Assembly (NCBI GenBank): GCA_937926175.1
Contig: CALANV010000044.1
Coordinates: 62,001-126,000 of the forward strand
Direction of reading: 5' to 3'
From: an uncultured Rhodospirillales bacterium
GTDB lineage: Bacteria; Pseudomonadota; Alphaproteobacteria; CACIAM-22H2
DNA length: 64,000 nucleotides
Positions 25,135 to 33,718 of this stretch are shown here, piece by piece (position 1 is the first letter of the stretch; the number at the start of each line of letters is the position of its first letter). The translations under genes and the position numbers were made by a program. A model generated the notes under the pieces. It was not told where the DNA came from and made no database searches. It was given only the letters and a program-made list of their open reading frames with translations.

Positions 25135-25620
25135 TCAGTCGCGGAAGTTCACGAACTGCACCGGGCGGTCGAGCTTGAGCGCCCGCACCGTCGCGATCGC
25201 GGCCTGGAGGTCGTCCTTTTTCTTGCCGGTGACGCGAAGCTCGTCGCCCTGGATTGCCGTCTGCACCTTCAGTTTCGAGTCCTTGATCGCCTTGACGATA
25301 GCCTTGGCCGTGTCGCGGTCGATTCCCTGTTTGACCACGACCTTCTGACGAACCATGTTGCCGGCCGCGCGCTCTTCCGTCTGCCAATCGAGGCAGGCGG
25401 GGTCGAGCTTGCGGCGCGCAAAGTAACCCTTGATCAGTTCCTGCATTTGCTTGAGCTTGAGTGCGTCGTCGGCGAGCACGGTGATCTCGGCACCGTCGCG
25501 GGCGATGCTCGACTTGGATCCCTTGAAGTCGAACCGCGTCGCGATTTCCCGCGCGACGCCCTGGACGGCATTGTCGACCTCGGCCAGGTCGGTCTTCGAG
25601 ACGATATCGAAACTAGGCAT
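25135..25620 (-). CDS. yajQ: YajQ-family nucleotide-binding protein
   Basis: A 161-residue protein of standard YajQ length. It starts MPSFDIVSKTDLAEVDNAVQ and contains TRFDFKGSKSSI, VVKQGIDRDTAKAIVKAIKD and the C-terminal RPVQFVNFRD, all family hallmarks. Some members bind cyclic di-GMP and affect transcription; others bind nucleic acids. GGAGGTG precedes the ATG. No functional link to neighbours is evident. Confidence 0.95.
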   Translation of the reverse strand: MPSFDIVSKTDLAEVDNAVQGVAREIATRFDFKGSKSSIARDGAEITVLADDALKLKQMQELIKGYFARRKLDPACLDWQTEERAAGNMVRQKVVVKQGIDRDTAKAIVKAIKDSKLKVQTAIQGDELRVTGKKKDDLQAAIATVRALKLDRPVQFVNFRD

Positions 25621-25669
25621 CGGACACCTCCGGGATCAGGCAGGACGGATCAGGATGCGCGCAGGCGTC

Positions 25670-25891
25670 CTACACGCCTTCGCGGGCCCGGTCGAGCGCC
25701 TCGCGAACGACGCCGAGGTCGCCGATATGGTTGGCGAGGAGCAGCACCAGACGGGCATTGAGCGCGGCGCTTTGCACCTCCGTCAGCCCTTGATGTGCCT
25801 GGATCAGAAGTTCGTAGAAATCGTCCGGCCGCTCGAAACCGGACTCGGTTCGAAGTGTCGCCATTCGTGTGCGTTCCCCTGCCGCATTCAT
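25670..25891 (-). CDS. DUF2783 small protein coupled to the FAD monooxygenase
   Basis: A 73-residue protein (65 if the second ATG at 25864 is used) with the DUF2783 pattern DDFYELLIQAHQGLTEVQSAALNARLVLLLANHIGD. The ATG at 25891 overlaps the stop of the upstream monooxygenase in an ATGA arrangement, indicating translational coupling. I recall DUF2783 proteins being encoded next to FAD-dependent aromatic hydroxylases, which suggests a small partner protein, but no activity is known. Confidence 0.8.
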   Translation of the reverse strand: MNAAGERTRMATLRTESGFERPDDFYELLIQAHQGLTEVQSAALNARLVLLLANHIGDLGVVREALDRAREGV

Positions 25892-27552
25892 TGCACCGGC
25901 CGGCCGATCGCACGGGCCAACGCAGCCTCGACCGCCGCCGGATCGAAGCGGCGCCAGCGCGCGCAGACGTGCTGATCCGGCCGCATTAGATAAAAGGTGC
26001 CATCGGCCGCATCATAGCGACGCGCCGCGAGCCGTTCGGTATCGACGATGACGTTGAGGCCGGCGGGTGCCGCGATCGGCTGAGGCGCGACGATCGTGGT
26101 TCGTATCGGCACCGGCATCTGATCGAGGGCCACGAGCGCGGTCGCGGTTGCCGGCGCAATCCGGTCGTTCGCGAAATAAAGACCGGCGAAGCCGTTGTCG
26201 AGCGATCCGAGCAGCCATCCGTCCTTTCCGTCGCGCCGCACCGGCGCATCGCTCGCGGCCGCCCCCGGCACCATCGGGCCGGCGAAGGAATCCCGATCCG
26301 GCGTGTTGAGCGGCGAATCGGTGTAGACCGTCGCAACTGACAGGCGCCCGCTGTTGACGAGGCGCCGGGCGAAGGGATGATCGGCGGCGAGGCTCAGGAC
26401 CGCATCGCGAAACAGGCGACTCGCCGCACCCTTCGGCGTGATGAAGTCTGTGCTGCGCGTCGAATGCAGGATGTTCTCGTCGGCGGCTTGCTGTCGTTCG
26501 ACGTCATAGCTGTCGAGGAGCGATTCGGGCGCGAGGCCGCGGATGACGAGCGCGAGCTTCCAGCACAGATTATCGGCGTCCTGCACGCCGGAATTGCCGC
26601 CGCGCGCACCGAACGGCGAGACCTGATGGGCGGCATCGCCCGCGAAGATGATGCGGCCGTGCCGGAACCGTTCGAGACGGCGGCACTGGAACGTGTAAAC
26701 GCTGACCCATTCGAGCTCGAATTTTGCGTCCTCCCCAAGCATCGCCTTGAGGCGCGGTACGACGCGCTCGGGCTTTTTCTCTTCCTCCGGGTCGGCGGTC
26801 CATCCGAGCTGCAGGTCGATGCGCCAAACGTCGTCGGCCTGGCGGTGAAGCAGGGCCGACTGACCGGGATGGAAGGGCGGGTCGAACCAGAACCAGCGTT
26901 CCGTCGGAAAATCCGCCTTCATCTTCACGTCGGCGATGAGAAAGCGGTCCTCGAACACCTTACCCTTGAAGTCGAGCCCGAGCATCTTGCGTGTCGGGCT
27001 GCGCGCGCCGTCGGCGGCGATCACCCAGTCCGCCTCGATCGCGTAGCGTCCGTCGGGCGTCTCGACGTCGAGTCGCACGCCATCCGGCCCCGAGGCGACG
27101 CCGACGACCCGGTTCTTCCAGCGCAGGTCGATCTGCGGTAGCGCCTGGGTGCTTTCGACCAGGTACTGCTCGACATAGTACTGCTGCAGGTTGATGAAGG
27201 CCGGGAAACGATGGCCGCCTTCGGGCAAAAGGTCAAAAGCGTAGACCTGACGATCGCGGAAGAAAACTTTTCCAGTCTGCCAAGTGATGCCTTTCTCCAT
27301 CATCGGCGCGACGCAGCCGAGGCGGTCCCAGATCTCGAGCGTGCGCTTGGCGTGACAGATGGCGCGGCTGCCGACGCTGACGGTGTTGTCTTCGTCCAGC
27401 AGGACGACCGGGATTCCCTTGCGGGCGAGATCGATGGCCGCCGTGAGTCCCACCGGCCCGGCGCCGATGACGACGACCTTGTGCCGCACCGGTTTTGCCG
27501 CCCGCTGGTCGGCAGAGGGGCGGTATTCGTAGATCGGATAGACGTAATCCAA
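25888..27552 (-). CDS. FAD-dependent aromatic hydroxylase (MhpA/PheA-like, class A flavoprotein monooxygenase)
   Basis: A 554-residue protein (from the TTG at 27552) with the three class A monooxygenase motifs: GxGxxG in VVVIGAGPVGLTAAIDLARK, the DG motif in VIAADGARSPTRKMLGLDF, and the GD motif in RIIFAGDAAHQVSPFGARGG, followed by a C-terminal thioredoxin-like domain. It most resembles 3-(3-hydroxyphenyl)propionate-type hydroxylases. The TTG is preceded by GGGAGG, and the palindrome at 27598-27613 lies between it and the more distant TTG at 27633, which argues for the shorter form. The adjoining paa genes suggest a role in aromatic acid degradation. Confidence 0.88.
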   Translation of the reverse strand: MDYVYPIYEYRPSADQRAAKPVRHKVVVIGAGPVGLTAAIDLARKGIPVVLLDEDNTVSVGSRAICHAKRTLEIWDRLGCVAPMMEKGITWQTGKVFFRDRQVYAFDLLPEGGHRFPAFINLQQYYVEQYLVESTQALPQIDLRWKNRVVGVASGPDGVRLDVETPDGRYAIEADWVIAADGARSPTRKMLGLDFKGKVFEDRFLIADVKMKADFPTERWFWFDPPFHPGQSALLHRQADDVWRIDLQLGWTADPEEEKKPERVVPRLKAMLGEDAKFELEWVSVYTFQCRRLERFRHGRIIFAGDAAHQVSPFGARGGNSGVQDADNLCWKLALVIRGLAPESLLDSYDVERQQAADENILHSTRSTDFITPKGAASRLFRDAVLSLAADHPFARRLVNSGRLSVATVYTDSPLNTPDRDSFAGPMVPGAAASDAPVRRDGKDGWLLGSLDNGFAGLYFANDRIAPATATALVALDQMPVPIRTTIVAPQPIAAPAGLNVIVDTERLAARRYDAADGTFYLMRPDQHVCARWRRFDPAAVEAALARAIGRPVQ

Positions 27553-27597
27553 CGGCGACCTCCCGTTCGCGTCATTTTCCGGCCTCAAGGGCCTATT

Positions 27598-27613
27598 GGT
27601 TTCAATTGAAACC
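27598..27613 (-). promoter_or_regulatory. Perfect 16-base palindromic operator upstream of the aromatic hydroxylase
   Basis: GGTTTCAATTGAAACC is a perfect inverted repeat 46 bases upstream of the TTG start chosen for the monooxygenase. Its size fits a dimeric repressor of the MarR, TetR or IclR class, several of which control aromatic catabolic genes. No regulator gene of these classes is directly adjacent, so the cognate protein is not known. Confidence 0.65.
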
Positions 27614-27688
27614 AGTTTGGCGGTTGCAGGCAAGCGGCTAGGGGCGCGGGCGGGCGGCCAATTTCACCGTCGCGCCCCGCCGGCTTCA

Positions 27689-27715
27689 TTCCTATTCCTT
27701 AACTTCCTATTCCTT
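27689..27715 (-). repeat. Tandem duplication across the paaK stop codon
   Basis: On the minus strand AAGGAATAGGAA occurs twice with a 15-base period (27704-27715 and 27689-27700). The first copy contains the TAG stop of paaK; the second gives a further in-frame TAG, then a TGA soon after. It resembles the duplications at the livF, iorB and paaY ends. Confidence 0.75.
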
Positions 27716-29146
27716 GGGGCGCAGGTCGATGACGCGCTTCGCCTTGCCCATCGAGCGGGTGATGCCGCCGACCGGCACGGCGCGCACGCGGGCGGTTATG
27801 CCGATATACGCCTTGATGAGGTGGGCGAGCCGGTTGGTGCAGTCGGCCTCGATATCGGCCCTACCCGCGTACTCCGGCTTGCATTCGACGACGACCTCGA
27901 TCTCGTCGAGCCGGTTTTCGCGCTTGACCTCGATGACGTAATGCGGCGACAGGCGGGCGTCCTTGAGGATCAGCTCCTCGATCTGCGTCGGGAAGACGTT
28001 GACGCCGCGGATGATCAGCATGTCGTCGGTGCGGCCGGTGATGCGCGCCATGCGTCGCATCGAGCGCGCCGTGCCGGGCAGCAATGCGGTCAGATCGCGC
28101 GTGCGGTAACGGACGATCGGCAGCGCTTCCTTGGTCAGCGACGTGAACACGAGCTCGCCGGTCTGTCCGTCGGGTACGGGTTTGCCGGTCGCGGGGTCGA
28201 CGACCTCGGGATAGAAGTGGTCCTCCCAGATCGTCGGGCCGTCCTTGCTCTCGATGCACTCGTTGGCGACGCCGGGGCCGATCACCTCGGACAGGCCGTA
28301 GATGTCGACCGCATCCATGGCGAAGCGTTCCTCGATCTCCTTGCGCATCGAGTCCGTCCACGGCTCGGCGCCGTGGATGCCGACGAGAAGGGACGATTTG
28401 CGCGGGTCGTAGCCCTGGCGCTCGAACTCGTCGGCGATCGCCAGCATGTAGCTGGGCGTCACCATGATGATCTGCGGCTTGAAGTCCTGGATGAGCTGCA
28501 CCTGCTTTTCCGTCTGGCCGCCGGACATGGGGATGACCGTGCAGCCCAGCCGCTCAGCCCCGTAATGCGCGCCGAGGCCGCCGGTGAACAGACCATAGCC
28601 GTAGGCGACGTGGACGATGTCGCCCGGCCGTCCGCCCGCGGCGCGGATCGAGCGTGCCACGACCTCGGCCCAGGTCTCGATGTCCTTCGCCGTATAGCCG
28701 ACGACGGTGGGCTTGCCTGTCGTACCGGACGAGGCATGGATGCGCACGATCTTCTCGCGCGGCACGGCGAACATGCCGAAGGGATAGGTGGCGCGCAGGT
28801 CGTCCTTGGTCGTGAACGGAAACTTGGCGAGGTCTTCGAGCCGCCGGAAGTCGTCGGGGTGGACGCCGGCCTCGTCGAACTTCTTCCGGTAGTACGGCAC
28901 GTTCCGGTAGACGTGCTGCAGCGTCCATTTGAGGCGCTTCGTCTGCAGCGCCGCGATCTCGTCGCGGCTCGCGATCTCGATCGGGTCAAGAAACCGGCGC
29001 TCGCACCCGCCGCGCAACGCCTTGCCGGCGACCGTCTTTGGCTCGCGTACGATCAGCTTGAAGGTCGCGCGCCGCGCCGTCGGCTTGCTCGCGCGCAACG
29101 CCTTCGATGCGGTCTTCTTTCCCTTGGCCCCCTTCTTTGCCGCCAT
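27707..29146 (-). CDS. paaK: Phenylacetate-CoA ligase
   Basis: A 479-residue AMP-forming ligase. The family P-loop is HASSGTTGKPTVVGYT, with YGYGLFTGGLGAHYGAE, the adenylate motif YGLSEVIGPGVA and the C-terminal RTDDMLIIRGVNVFPTQIEE, all typical of PaaK. It activates phenylacetate to phenylacetyl-CoA, the entry step of the paa pathway. It carries an extra Lys/Ala/Arg-rich N-terminus (about 1-45) not usual in PaaK; GGGAGGA before the ATG at 29146 supports this start. It lies 501 bases downstream of the paaGHI-thiolase genes on the same strand. Confidence 0.93.
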   Translation of the reverse strand: MAAKKGAKGKKTASKALRASKPTARRATFKLIVREPKTVAGKALRGGCERRFLDPIEIASRDEIAALQTKRLKWTLQHVYRNVPYYRKKFDEAGVHPDDFRRLEDLAKFPFTTKDDLRATYPFGMFAVPREKIVRIHASSGTTGKPTVVGYTAKDIETWAEVVARSIRAAGGRPGDIVHVAYGYGLFTGGLGAHYGAERLGCTVIPMSGGQTEKQVQLIQDFKPQIIMVTPSYMLAIADEFERQGYDPRKSSLLVGIHGAEPWTDSMRKEIEERFAMDAVDIYGLSEVIGPGVANECIESKDGPTIWEDHFYPEVVDPATGKPVPDGQTGELVFTSLTKEALPIVRYRTRDLTALLPGTARSMRRMARITGRTDDMLIIRGVNVFPTQIEELILKDARLSPHYVIEVKRENRLDEIEVVVECKPEYAGRADIEADCTNRLAHLIKAYIGITARVRAVPVGGITRSMGKAKRVIDLRPKE

Positions 29147-29647
29147 CGTTCCGTTCCTCCCTGATCGTTCATGTCAATTAACCACGAAGACGCGACGACC
29201 GATTGAGCCGATCAAGGTACGACGCGCCGTATGTCATCCTTTATAAGCGGTACATTGAGGTTGATTAAGCGGCCCGAGTCCAGACCGGCCAGCCCCAAGT
29301 GGGTCGGCGTCGGGGCCGCCACGAAGGCGGGTTTCATCGAACCCACGGCCCCAAGCGCCCGGGAACGGGGGCTGTTACGAAGGGATCAAGTCCCGGACCT
29401 CCGTCAATTCGCACGCCATCATGTCAACAACAGTCCGGCTGCCCCGTCGTCGGACGACGAGTTCTGCTTCCGCAGCTCGTGAGCGCGGCATGGTCCGTAA
29501 ACGCTCTCGAGCCAACCGGGCCAGGCGCCGAATGCACGCGATATGCGCCATCCACATTGGATGCGGCGACGTCCCCCGTCTTCTTCGGCGAGGAGAGCGC
29601 CATTCGGTCGCTTGCCCTTTTCGTGTCGTCGTGGCCGGCCGAAGACG
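29147..29647 (-). other. 501-base gap inside the paa gene group
   Basis: No gene is supported; several short frames exist on both strands but none has recognisable sequence or a ribosome binding site. On the minus strand a weak promoter-like pair (TTAATC at 29263-29268, 17 bases, TATAAA at 29240-29245) could serve paaK, with GGGAGGA just before its ATG. CATCCA-cat-TGGATG (29549-29563) is a small hairpin. The gap is long for an operon and may hold a separate promoter or remnants of a lost gene. Confidence 0.45.
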
Positions 29648-30850
29648 TCACACGCGTTCGAGGACGAGCGCGATGCCCTGGCCGACACCGATGCACATGG
29701 TGCAGAGGGCGTAGCGCTTGCCGGTTTTCTGCAGTTCGTAGGTCGCGGTGGTGACGAGGCGGGCGCCGCTCATGCCGAGAGGGTGGCCGAGCGCGATCGC
29801 GCCGCCGTTCGGGTTCACGTGCGGCGCGTCGTCCGGAATGCCGAGATCGCGCAGAACGGCAAGCGCCTGCGCCGCGAACGCCTCGTTGAGCTCGATCACG
29901 TCCATCTGGTCGAGCTTCAGGCCGAGGCGATCGAGCAGCTTGCGCGAAGCCGGCGCCGGCCCCATGCCCATGATGCGCGGCGGCACGCCCGCGGTGGCCG
30001 CGCCGACGATGCGCGCGCGCGGCGTGAGGCCATGGCGCTTCGCCGCCGCTTCCGAGGCGATGATGAGCGCGCATGCGCCGTCGTTGACGCCCGATGCGTT
30101 CCCGGCCGTCACCGTGCCGCCTTCGCGGAACGGTGCCTTGAGCTTGGCGAGCGCTTCCATCGAGGTTTCGCGCGGATGCTCGTCGCGGTCGACCTGCACC
30201 GTTTCGCCGCGGCCCTTGTTGACCGTGACGGGCACGATCTCCTCGGCGAGGCGGCCGCTCTTCTGTGCGGCCGCCGCGCGCTGCTGGCTCCTGAGCGCAA
30301 AGGCGTCCTGATCGACGCGGCTGATGTTGAATTCGGCGGCGACGTTCTCGGCCGTCTCCGGCATCGAGTCGATGCCGTAGAGCTGCTTCATGATCGGGTT
30401 CACGAAGCGCCAGCCAATGGTCGTGTCGTAGATCGCGTTCTCGCGCGAGAACGCGGTCTCGGCCTTGGGCATGACGAAGGGCGCGCGGCTCATGCTCTCG
30501 ACGCCGCCGGCGATCAGCAGCTCGGCCTCGCCGGAGCGAATCGCGCGCGCGGCCGTCGCGACGGCGTCCATGCCCGAACCGCACAGGCGATTGATGGTCG
30601 AGCCCGGTACCTCCACCGGCAGGCCGGCGAGCAGTACCGCCATGCGGGCGACGTTACGGTTGTCCTCTCCGGCCTGATTGGCGCAGCCGTAGATGACGTC
30701 GTCGACGCGCCCCCAGTCGACGCCGGGGTTGCGGCTCATCAAAGCCTTGATGGGTACGGCTGCGAGGTCGTCGGCACGTACCGAGGAAAGGGCGCCGCCA
30801 TAGCGGCCGATGGGCGTGCGAACGGCGTCGCAGACGAAAGCTTCGGTCAT
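29648..30850 (-). CDS. paaJ: 3-oxoadipyl-CoA/3-oxo-5,6-dehydrosuberyl-CoA thiolase
   Basis: A 400-residue thiolase II of the PcaF/PaaJ type. The acyl-accepting Cys is in STINRLCGSGMDAVATAA, followed by GGVESMSRAPFV, the catalytic His in GGAIALGHPLGMSGARL and the second Cys in ALCTMCIGVGQGIA. It cleaves 3-oxoadipyl-CoA to succinyl-CoA and acetyl-CoA, the last step of phenylacetate and beta-ketoadipate degradation. Its ATG overlaps the stop of paaI (ATGA at 30847-30850). Given its position the PaaJ role is most likely, though pcaF is an equivalent name. Confidence 0.93.
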   Translation of the reverse strand: MTEAFVCDAVRTPIGRYGGALSSVRADDLAAVPIKALMSRNPGVDWGRVDDVIYGCANQAGEDNRNVARMAVLLAGLPVEVPGSTINRLCGSGMDAVATAARAIRSGEAELLIAGGVESMSRAPFVMPKAETAFSRENAIYDTTIGWRFVNPIMKQLYGIDSMPETAENVAAEFNISRVDQDAFALRSQQRAAAAQKSGRLAEEIVPVTVNKGRGETVQVDRDEHPRETSMEALAKLKAPFREGGTVTAGNASGVNDGACALIIASEAAAKRHGLTPRARIVGAATAGVPPRIMGMGPAPASRKLLDRLGLKLDQMDVIELNEAFAAQALAVLRDLGIPDDAPHVNPNGGAIALGHPLGMSGARLVTTATYELQKTGKRYALCTMCIGVGQGIALVLERV

Positions 30851-31296
30851 GGCTCGATAGTTCCGATGTTAGGTACGACTTCGCCGTTGAGCTGGTAGGA
30901 ATGGCCGCGGAAGACGGCGATCAGCTTCCCGGTCTGGTTCGTGATGTCGATGTCGGTGAAGCCGGTCCGCCCGGCGCGATGACGTTCCTGGGCCGTCGCC
31001 GTCAACACGTCGCCGCGGCGCGCCGGCGCCAGAAACGTCACGGCGCAGTGCTGCGCGACCGTGACGCGATTGCCGGAATTGCAGGCATACGCAAAAGCCG
31101 TGTCGGCGAGCGTGAAGATCAGGCCGCCATGGCAGATGTCATGACCGTTGAGCATGTCGGGGCGCACCTCCATGCTCATCCGCGCGAAGCCGGGGCGGAT
31201 TTCGAGCAGCTTGATGCCGAGCGCGCGCGCCGCATGGTCGCGCTGATACATGTTCTCGCCGACGGCGTCGGCGATGTGCTGTGCCCTGTCACTCAA
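30847..31296 (-). CDS. paaI: Hydroxyphenylacetyl-CoA thioesterase
   Basis: A 149-residue hot-dog-fold thioesterase of the PaaI family. The segment RPDMLNGHDICHGGLIFTLA contains the conserved Asn-Gly and HGG, followed by DTAFAYACNS with the catalytic Asp. It hydrolyses dead-end hydroxyphenylacetyl-CoA esters, freeing CoA. The start is a TTG at 31296, well placed behind AAGGAGG and overlapping the paaH stop by four bases (TTGA). Its own stop overlaps the thiolase start. Both overlaps indicate a tightly coupled paaG-H-I-J operon. Confidence 0.92.
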   Translation of the reverse strand: MSDRAQHIADAVGENMYQRDHAARALGIKLLEIRPGFARMSMEVRPDMLNGHDICHGGLIFTLADTAFAYACNSGNRVTVAQHCAVTFLAPARRGDVLTATAQERHRAGRTGFTDIDITNQTGKLIAVFRGHSYQLNGEVVPNIGTIEP

Positions 31297-32810
31297 CGCG
31301 TATCCTCCTTCACGGCTGCAAGCCGCAGCCGGGGCGAGACACGATAGCGATCCTCGCCGTAGGCGCGCTGCAGGTTCTCGATTACCCGGCATATATAGCC
31401 GAGGCCGATATCTTCTGCCCAGCCGATCGGTCCGCGCGGGTAATTGACGCCGCGCATCATGGCGAGATCGACTGCATGCGGCGTCGCGACGCCGGACTGG
31501 ACCGCATCCATCGCCTCGTTCACCAGCATGGCGACGGTGCGCATGACGACGAGGCCCGGCGTGTCCTCGACCGGCGAAACCTGGATGCCGAGAGCCTGGA
31601 AGAAGCCGGTCGCGGCCGGCAGCGCGGAAGGATCCGCCTGCGCGGCGGCGGCGAGCGCGATCCGCGTCGCTTTGGCGTAGTCGAGGGCAAGATCGAACAG
31701 GACGAGGTTGCGCTCGGTCTCTTGCGCGCGCAGCGTCGCCGGCCGTCCGTCCGTCAGCCGCAGGACCGCCCCGTCGAGCACGATGGCCGGGCCGTTGGGG
31801 CCGGCGTCGGTGTGCGTGAACGGGATCCGGGTCGTGGCAAGGCGTTCGACAAGGGGGGCGGCGATGCTGAGGTCGCCCTCGATCACCACGCGCGACGGGC
31901 GCGGCGCCTGTTCCGCCGTGCGCGCCGCAGGCGCATCGGCACCCGGGGCATAATCGAAGAAGCCGCGGCCGGTCTTGCGGCCGAGACGGCCGGCCTCGAC
32001 CATCTCCTGCTGCAGGATCGAGGGACGATAGCGCGGGTCGCCGAAATAGGCGTCGAAGACGGCTTTGGTCACGGCGAAGTTCACGTCGTGCCCGATCAGG
32101 TCCATGAGCTCGCACGGCCCCATGCGGAAGCCGCCGCACTCGCGCATCAGCGCGTCGAGCGTCGCCGGGTCGGTCGCCTGCTCGCCCAGAAGGCGCCAGG
32201 CCTCCGCGTAGAACGGTCGCGCGCAACGGTTGACGATGAAACCCGGCGTCGATTTCGCATGAACCGGTGTCTTGCCCCACGACGCCGCGGTGTCGAACAC
32301 CGTTGCCGCAACCTCCGGCGAGGTCGTGATCGCGCTCACCACCTCGACCAGCGGCATGAGCGGCGCCGGGTTGAAGAAGTGCATGCCGACGACGCGTGCC
32401 GGATTGTCGAGGCCGCGGGCAATCGCGGCGATCGACAATGCCGACGTGTTGGTCGCGAGAATGGCATCGGCCGATACGACCGCGGCGAGATCACGGAAAA
32501 CGTTGCGCTTGATCTCGATGTCCTCGACCACCGCTTCGATGACAAGCGCGGCGGGTGCGAGATCCTTCACGTCCGTGCAGGACTTGAGGCGCCCGAGGAT
32601 GGCATCGCGCCGGTCCGGCGTGATTTTTCCTTTGGCAACGCTGCCGTCGAGAAATTTCGCGATGGCGGCAATCGCCTTGTCGGCGGCGCCCGGCTTGGCG
32701 TCGTAAAGCAGGACGGGATGACCGGCGGTGGCGGCGACTTGGGCGATGCCGCCGCCCATCGTGCCGGCGCCGACGATGGCGACCGTCTTGTCCGTCGAGA
32801 GAGCGGGCAT
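31293..32810 (-). CDS. paaH: 3-hydroxyadipyl-CoA dehydrogenase
   Basis: A 505-residue 3-hydroxyacyl-CoA dehydrogenase of the long PaaH/PaaC form. The NAD-binding site is VAIVGAGTMGGGIAQVAATA near the N-terminus, followed by the catalytic His in VGMHFFNPAPLMPLVEV. A second C-terminal dehydrogenase-type domain (from about 300, RTAEQAPRPSRVVIEG onward) makes it longer than fatty-acid-type enzymes, as expected for PaaH. It lies 3 bases after the paaG stop and overlaps paaI. Confidence 0.93.
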   Translation of the reverse strand: MPALSTDKTVAIVGAGTMGGGIAQVAATAGHPVLLYDAKPGAADKAIAAIAKFLDGSVAKGKITPDRRDAILGRLKSCTDVKDLAPAALVIEAVVEDIEIKRNVFRDLAAVVSADAILATNTSALSIAAIARGLDNPARVVGMHFFNPAPLMPLVEVVSAITTSPEVAATVFDTAASWGKTPVHAKSTPGFIVNRCARPFYAEAWRLLGEQATDPATLDALMRECGGFRMGPCELMDLIGHDVNFAVTKAVFDAYFGDPRYRPSILQQEMVEAGRLGRKTGRGFFDYAPGADAPAARTAEQAPRPSRVVIEGDLSIAAPLVERLATTRIPFTHTDAGPNGPAIVLDGAVLRLTDGRPATLRAQETERNLVLFDLALDYAKATRIALAAAAQADPSALPAATGFFQALGIQVSPVEDTPGLVVMRTVAMLVNEAMDAVQSGVATPHAVDLAMMRGVNYPRGPIGWAEDIGLGYICRVIENLQRAYGEDRYRVSPRLRLAAVKEDTR

Positions 32811-32813
32811 GGC

Positions 32814-33590
32814 CTACTGTCCCGTGAACTTCGGGGCGCGTTTTTCGAGGAAGGCGGCGACGCCTTCGCGATAGTCTGCCGTGCGTCCGGCAGCGCGCTG
32901 CAGGTCGCGCTCGAGGTCGAGCTGTGCGTCGAGACTGTTCGTCGCCGAAGCGTTGAGCGCGCGCTTGATGAAGCCGAGCGCCTTGGTCGGCTGCTGCGCG
33001 AGATGTCGCGCGAGCGCACCGGCCTCCTCCATCAGCTTCTCGTCGTCGACGACGCGCCAGATCAGTCCCCAGGACTCGGCCTGCTCGGCCGTGATCTTCT
33101 CGCCCAGCATGGCGAGTGCGCGGGCGCGCGCGTCGCCGACGAGCCGTGGCAGGAACCACGTGCCACCAGAGTCGGGCACGAGACCGATCTTCACGAAGGC
33201 CTGGATGAAGCTCGCCGAACGCGCCGCCAGCACGATGTCGCAGGCAAGCGCAAGATTGGCGCCGGCGCCGGCGGCGACGCCGTTGACGGCACATATCACG
33301 GGAATTTCCATGCCGCGCAGCCGGCGGATGAGCGGGTTGTACATCCGCTCGATCGTGTCGCCGAGATCGGGAATGTTGTCGCCCTTGCGCTGGCTCAGGT
33401 CCTGGCCGGCGCAAAAGCCGCGCCCGGCACCGGTGATCAGCACCGCGCGGGCGCGCGATTCCGCTTCGGCCAGCGCGTCGGCGAGTTCGGTGTGCATCTC
33501 GGCCGTGAAGGCGTTGAGCTTGTCGGGGCGGTTGAGCGTGATCCGCGCAACGCCTTCGTCGATCTCGAACAGGATGGTCTGGCTGGTCAT
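32814..33590 (-). CDS. paaG: Ring-epoxide/didehydroadipyl-CoA isomerase of the crotonase family
   Basis: A 258-residue crotonase-fold protein. The oxyanion-hole loop is CAVNGVAAGAGANLALACD, and the Asp of the isomerase-type active site is in IGLVPDSGGTWFLPRLVG, as in PaaG. It isomerises ring-1,2-epoxyphenylacetyl-CoA to the oxepin and later a dehydroadipyl-CoA intermediate. It is the first gene of the minus-strand paa operon. No good ribosome binding site is visible; the start lies in a tandem duplication described separately, and the transcript may have a very short leader. Confidence 0.93.
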   Translation of the reverse strand: MTSQTILFEIDEGVARITLNRPDKLNAFTAEMHTELADALAEAESRARAVLITGAGRGFCAGQDLSQRKGDNIPDLGDTIERMYNPLIRRLRGMEIPVICAVNGVAAGAGANLALACDIVLAARSASFIQAFVKIGLVPDSGGTWFLPRLVGDARARALAMLGEKITAEQAESWGLIWRVVDDEKLMEEAGALARHLAQQPTKALGFIKRALNASATNSLDAQLDLERDLQRAAGRTADYREGVAAFLEKRAPKFTGQ

Positions 33591-33686
33591 GGCGCCGGCA
33601 CTATATGGTCTGGTGCGTCATCGCGCCGGCACTATAATGCGCGCGCCCGGGGTTACCAAGATAATGAGCGCGCCGGGGGTACCAAG
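33574..33686. repeat. Two adjacent imperfect tandem duplications in the paaG-paaN divergent promoter region
   Basis: A 31-base unit (33574-33604) is repeated as 33605-33635 with four mismatches; it contains the first five codons of paaG and the bases upstream. Next to it a 27-base unit starting ATAATG (33634-33660) is repeated as 26 bases (33661-33686). Almost the whole region between the two genes is therefore built from two duplications. The upstream copy of the paaG start encodes a six-codon reading (MTHQTI, then TAG). Confidence 0.75.
33631..33659 (-). promoter_or_regulatory. Candidate promoter of the paaG-H-I-J operon
   Basis: On the minus strand TTGGTA (33654-33659) and TATAGT (33631-33636) are separated by exactly 17 bases, giving a plausible sigma-70 pair. 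Transcription would begin near 33622-33625, at or just before the duplicated ATG (33621) and about 30 bases before the real paaG ATG. A TATAAT on the plus strand (33633-33638) overlaps it and could serve paaN. Confidence 0.45.
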
Positions 33687-33718
33687 AGCGCCGGAATACC
33701 ACGTCAGCGGAGCGAAAC

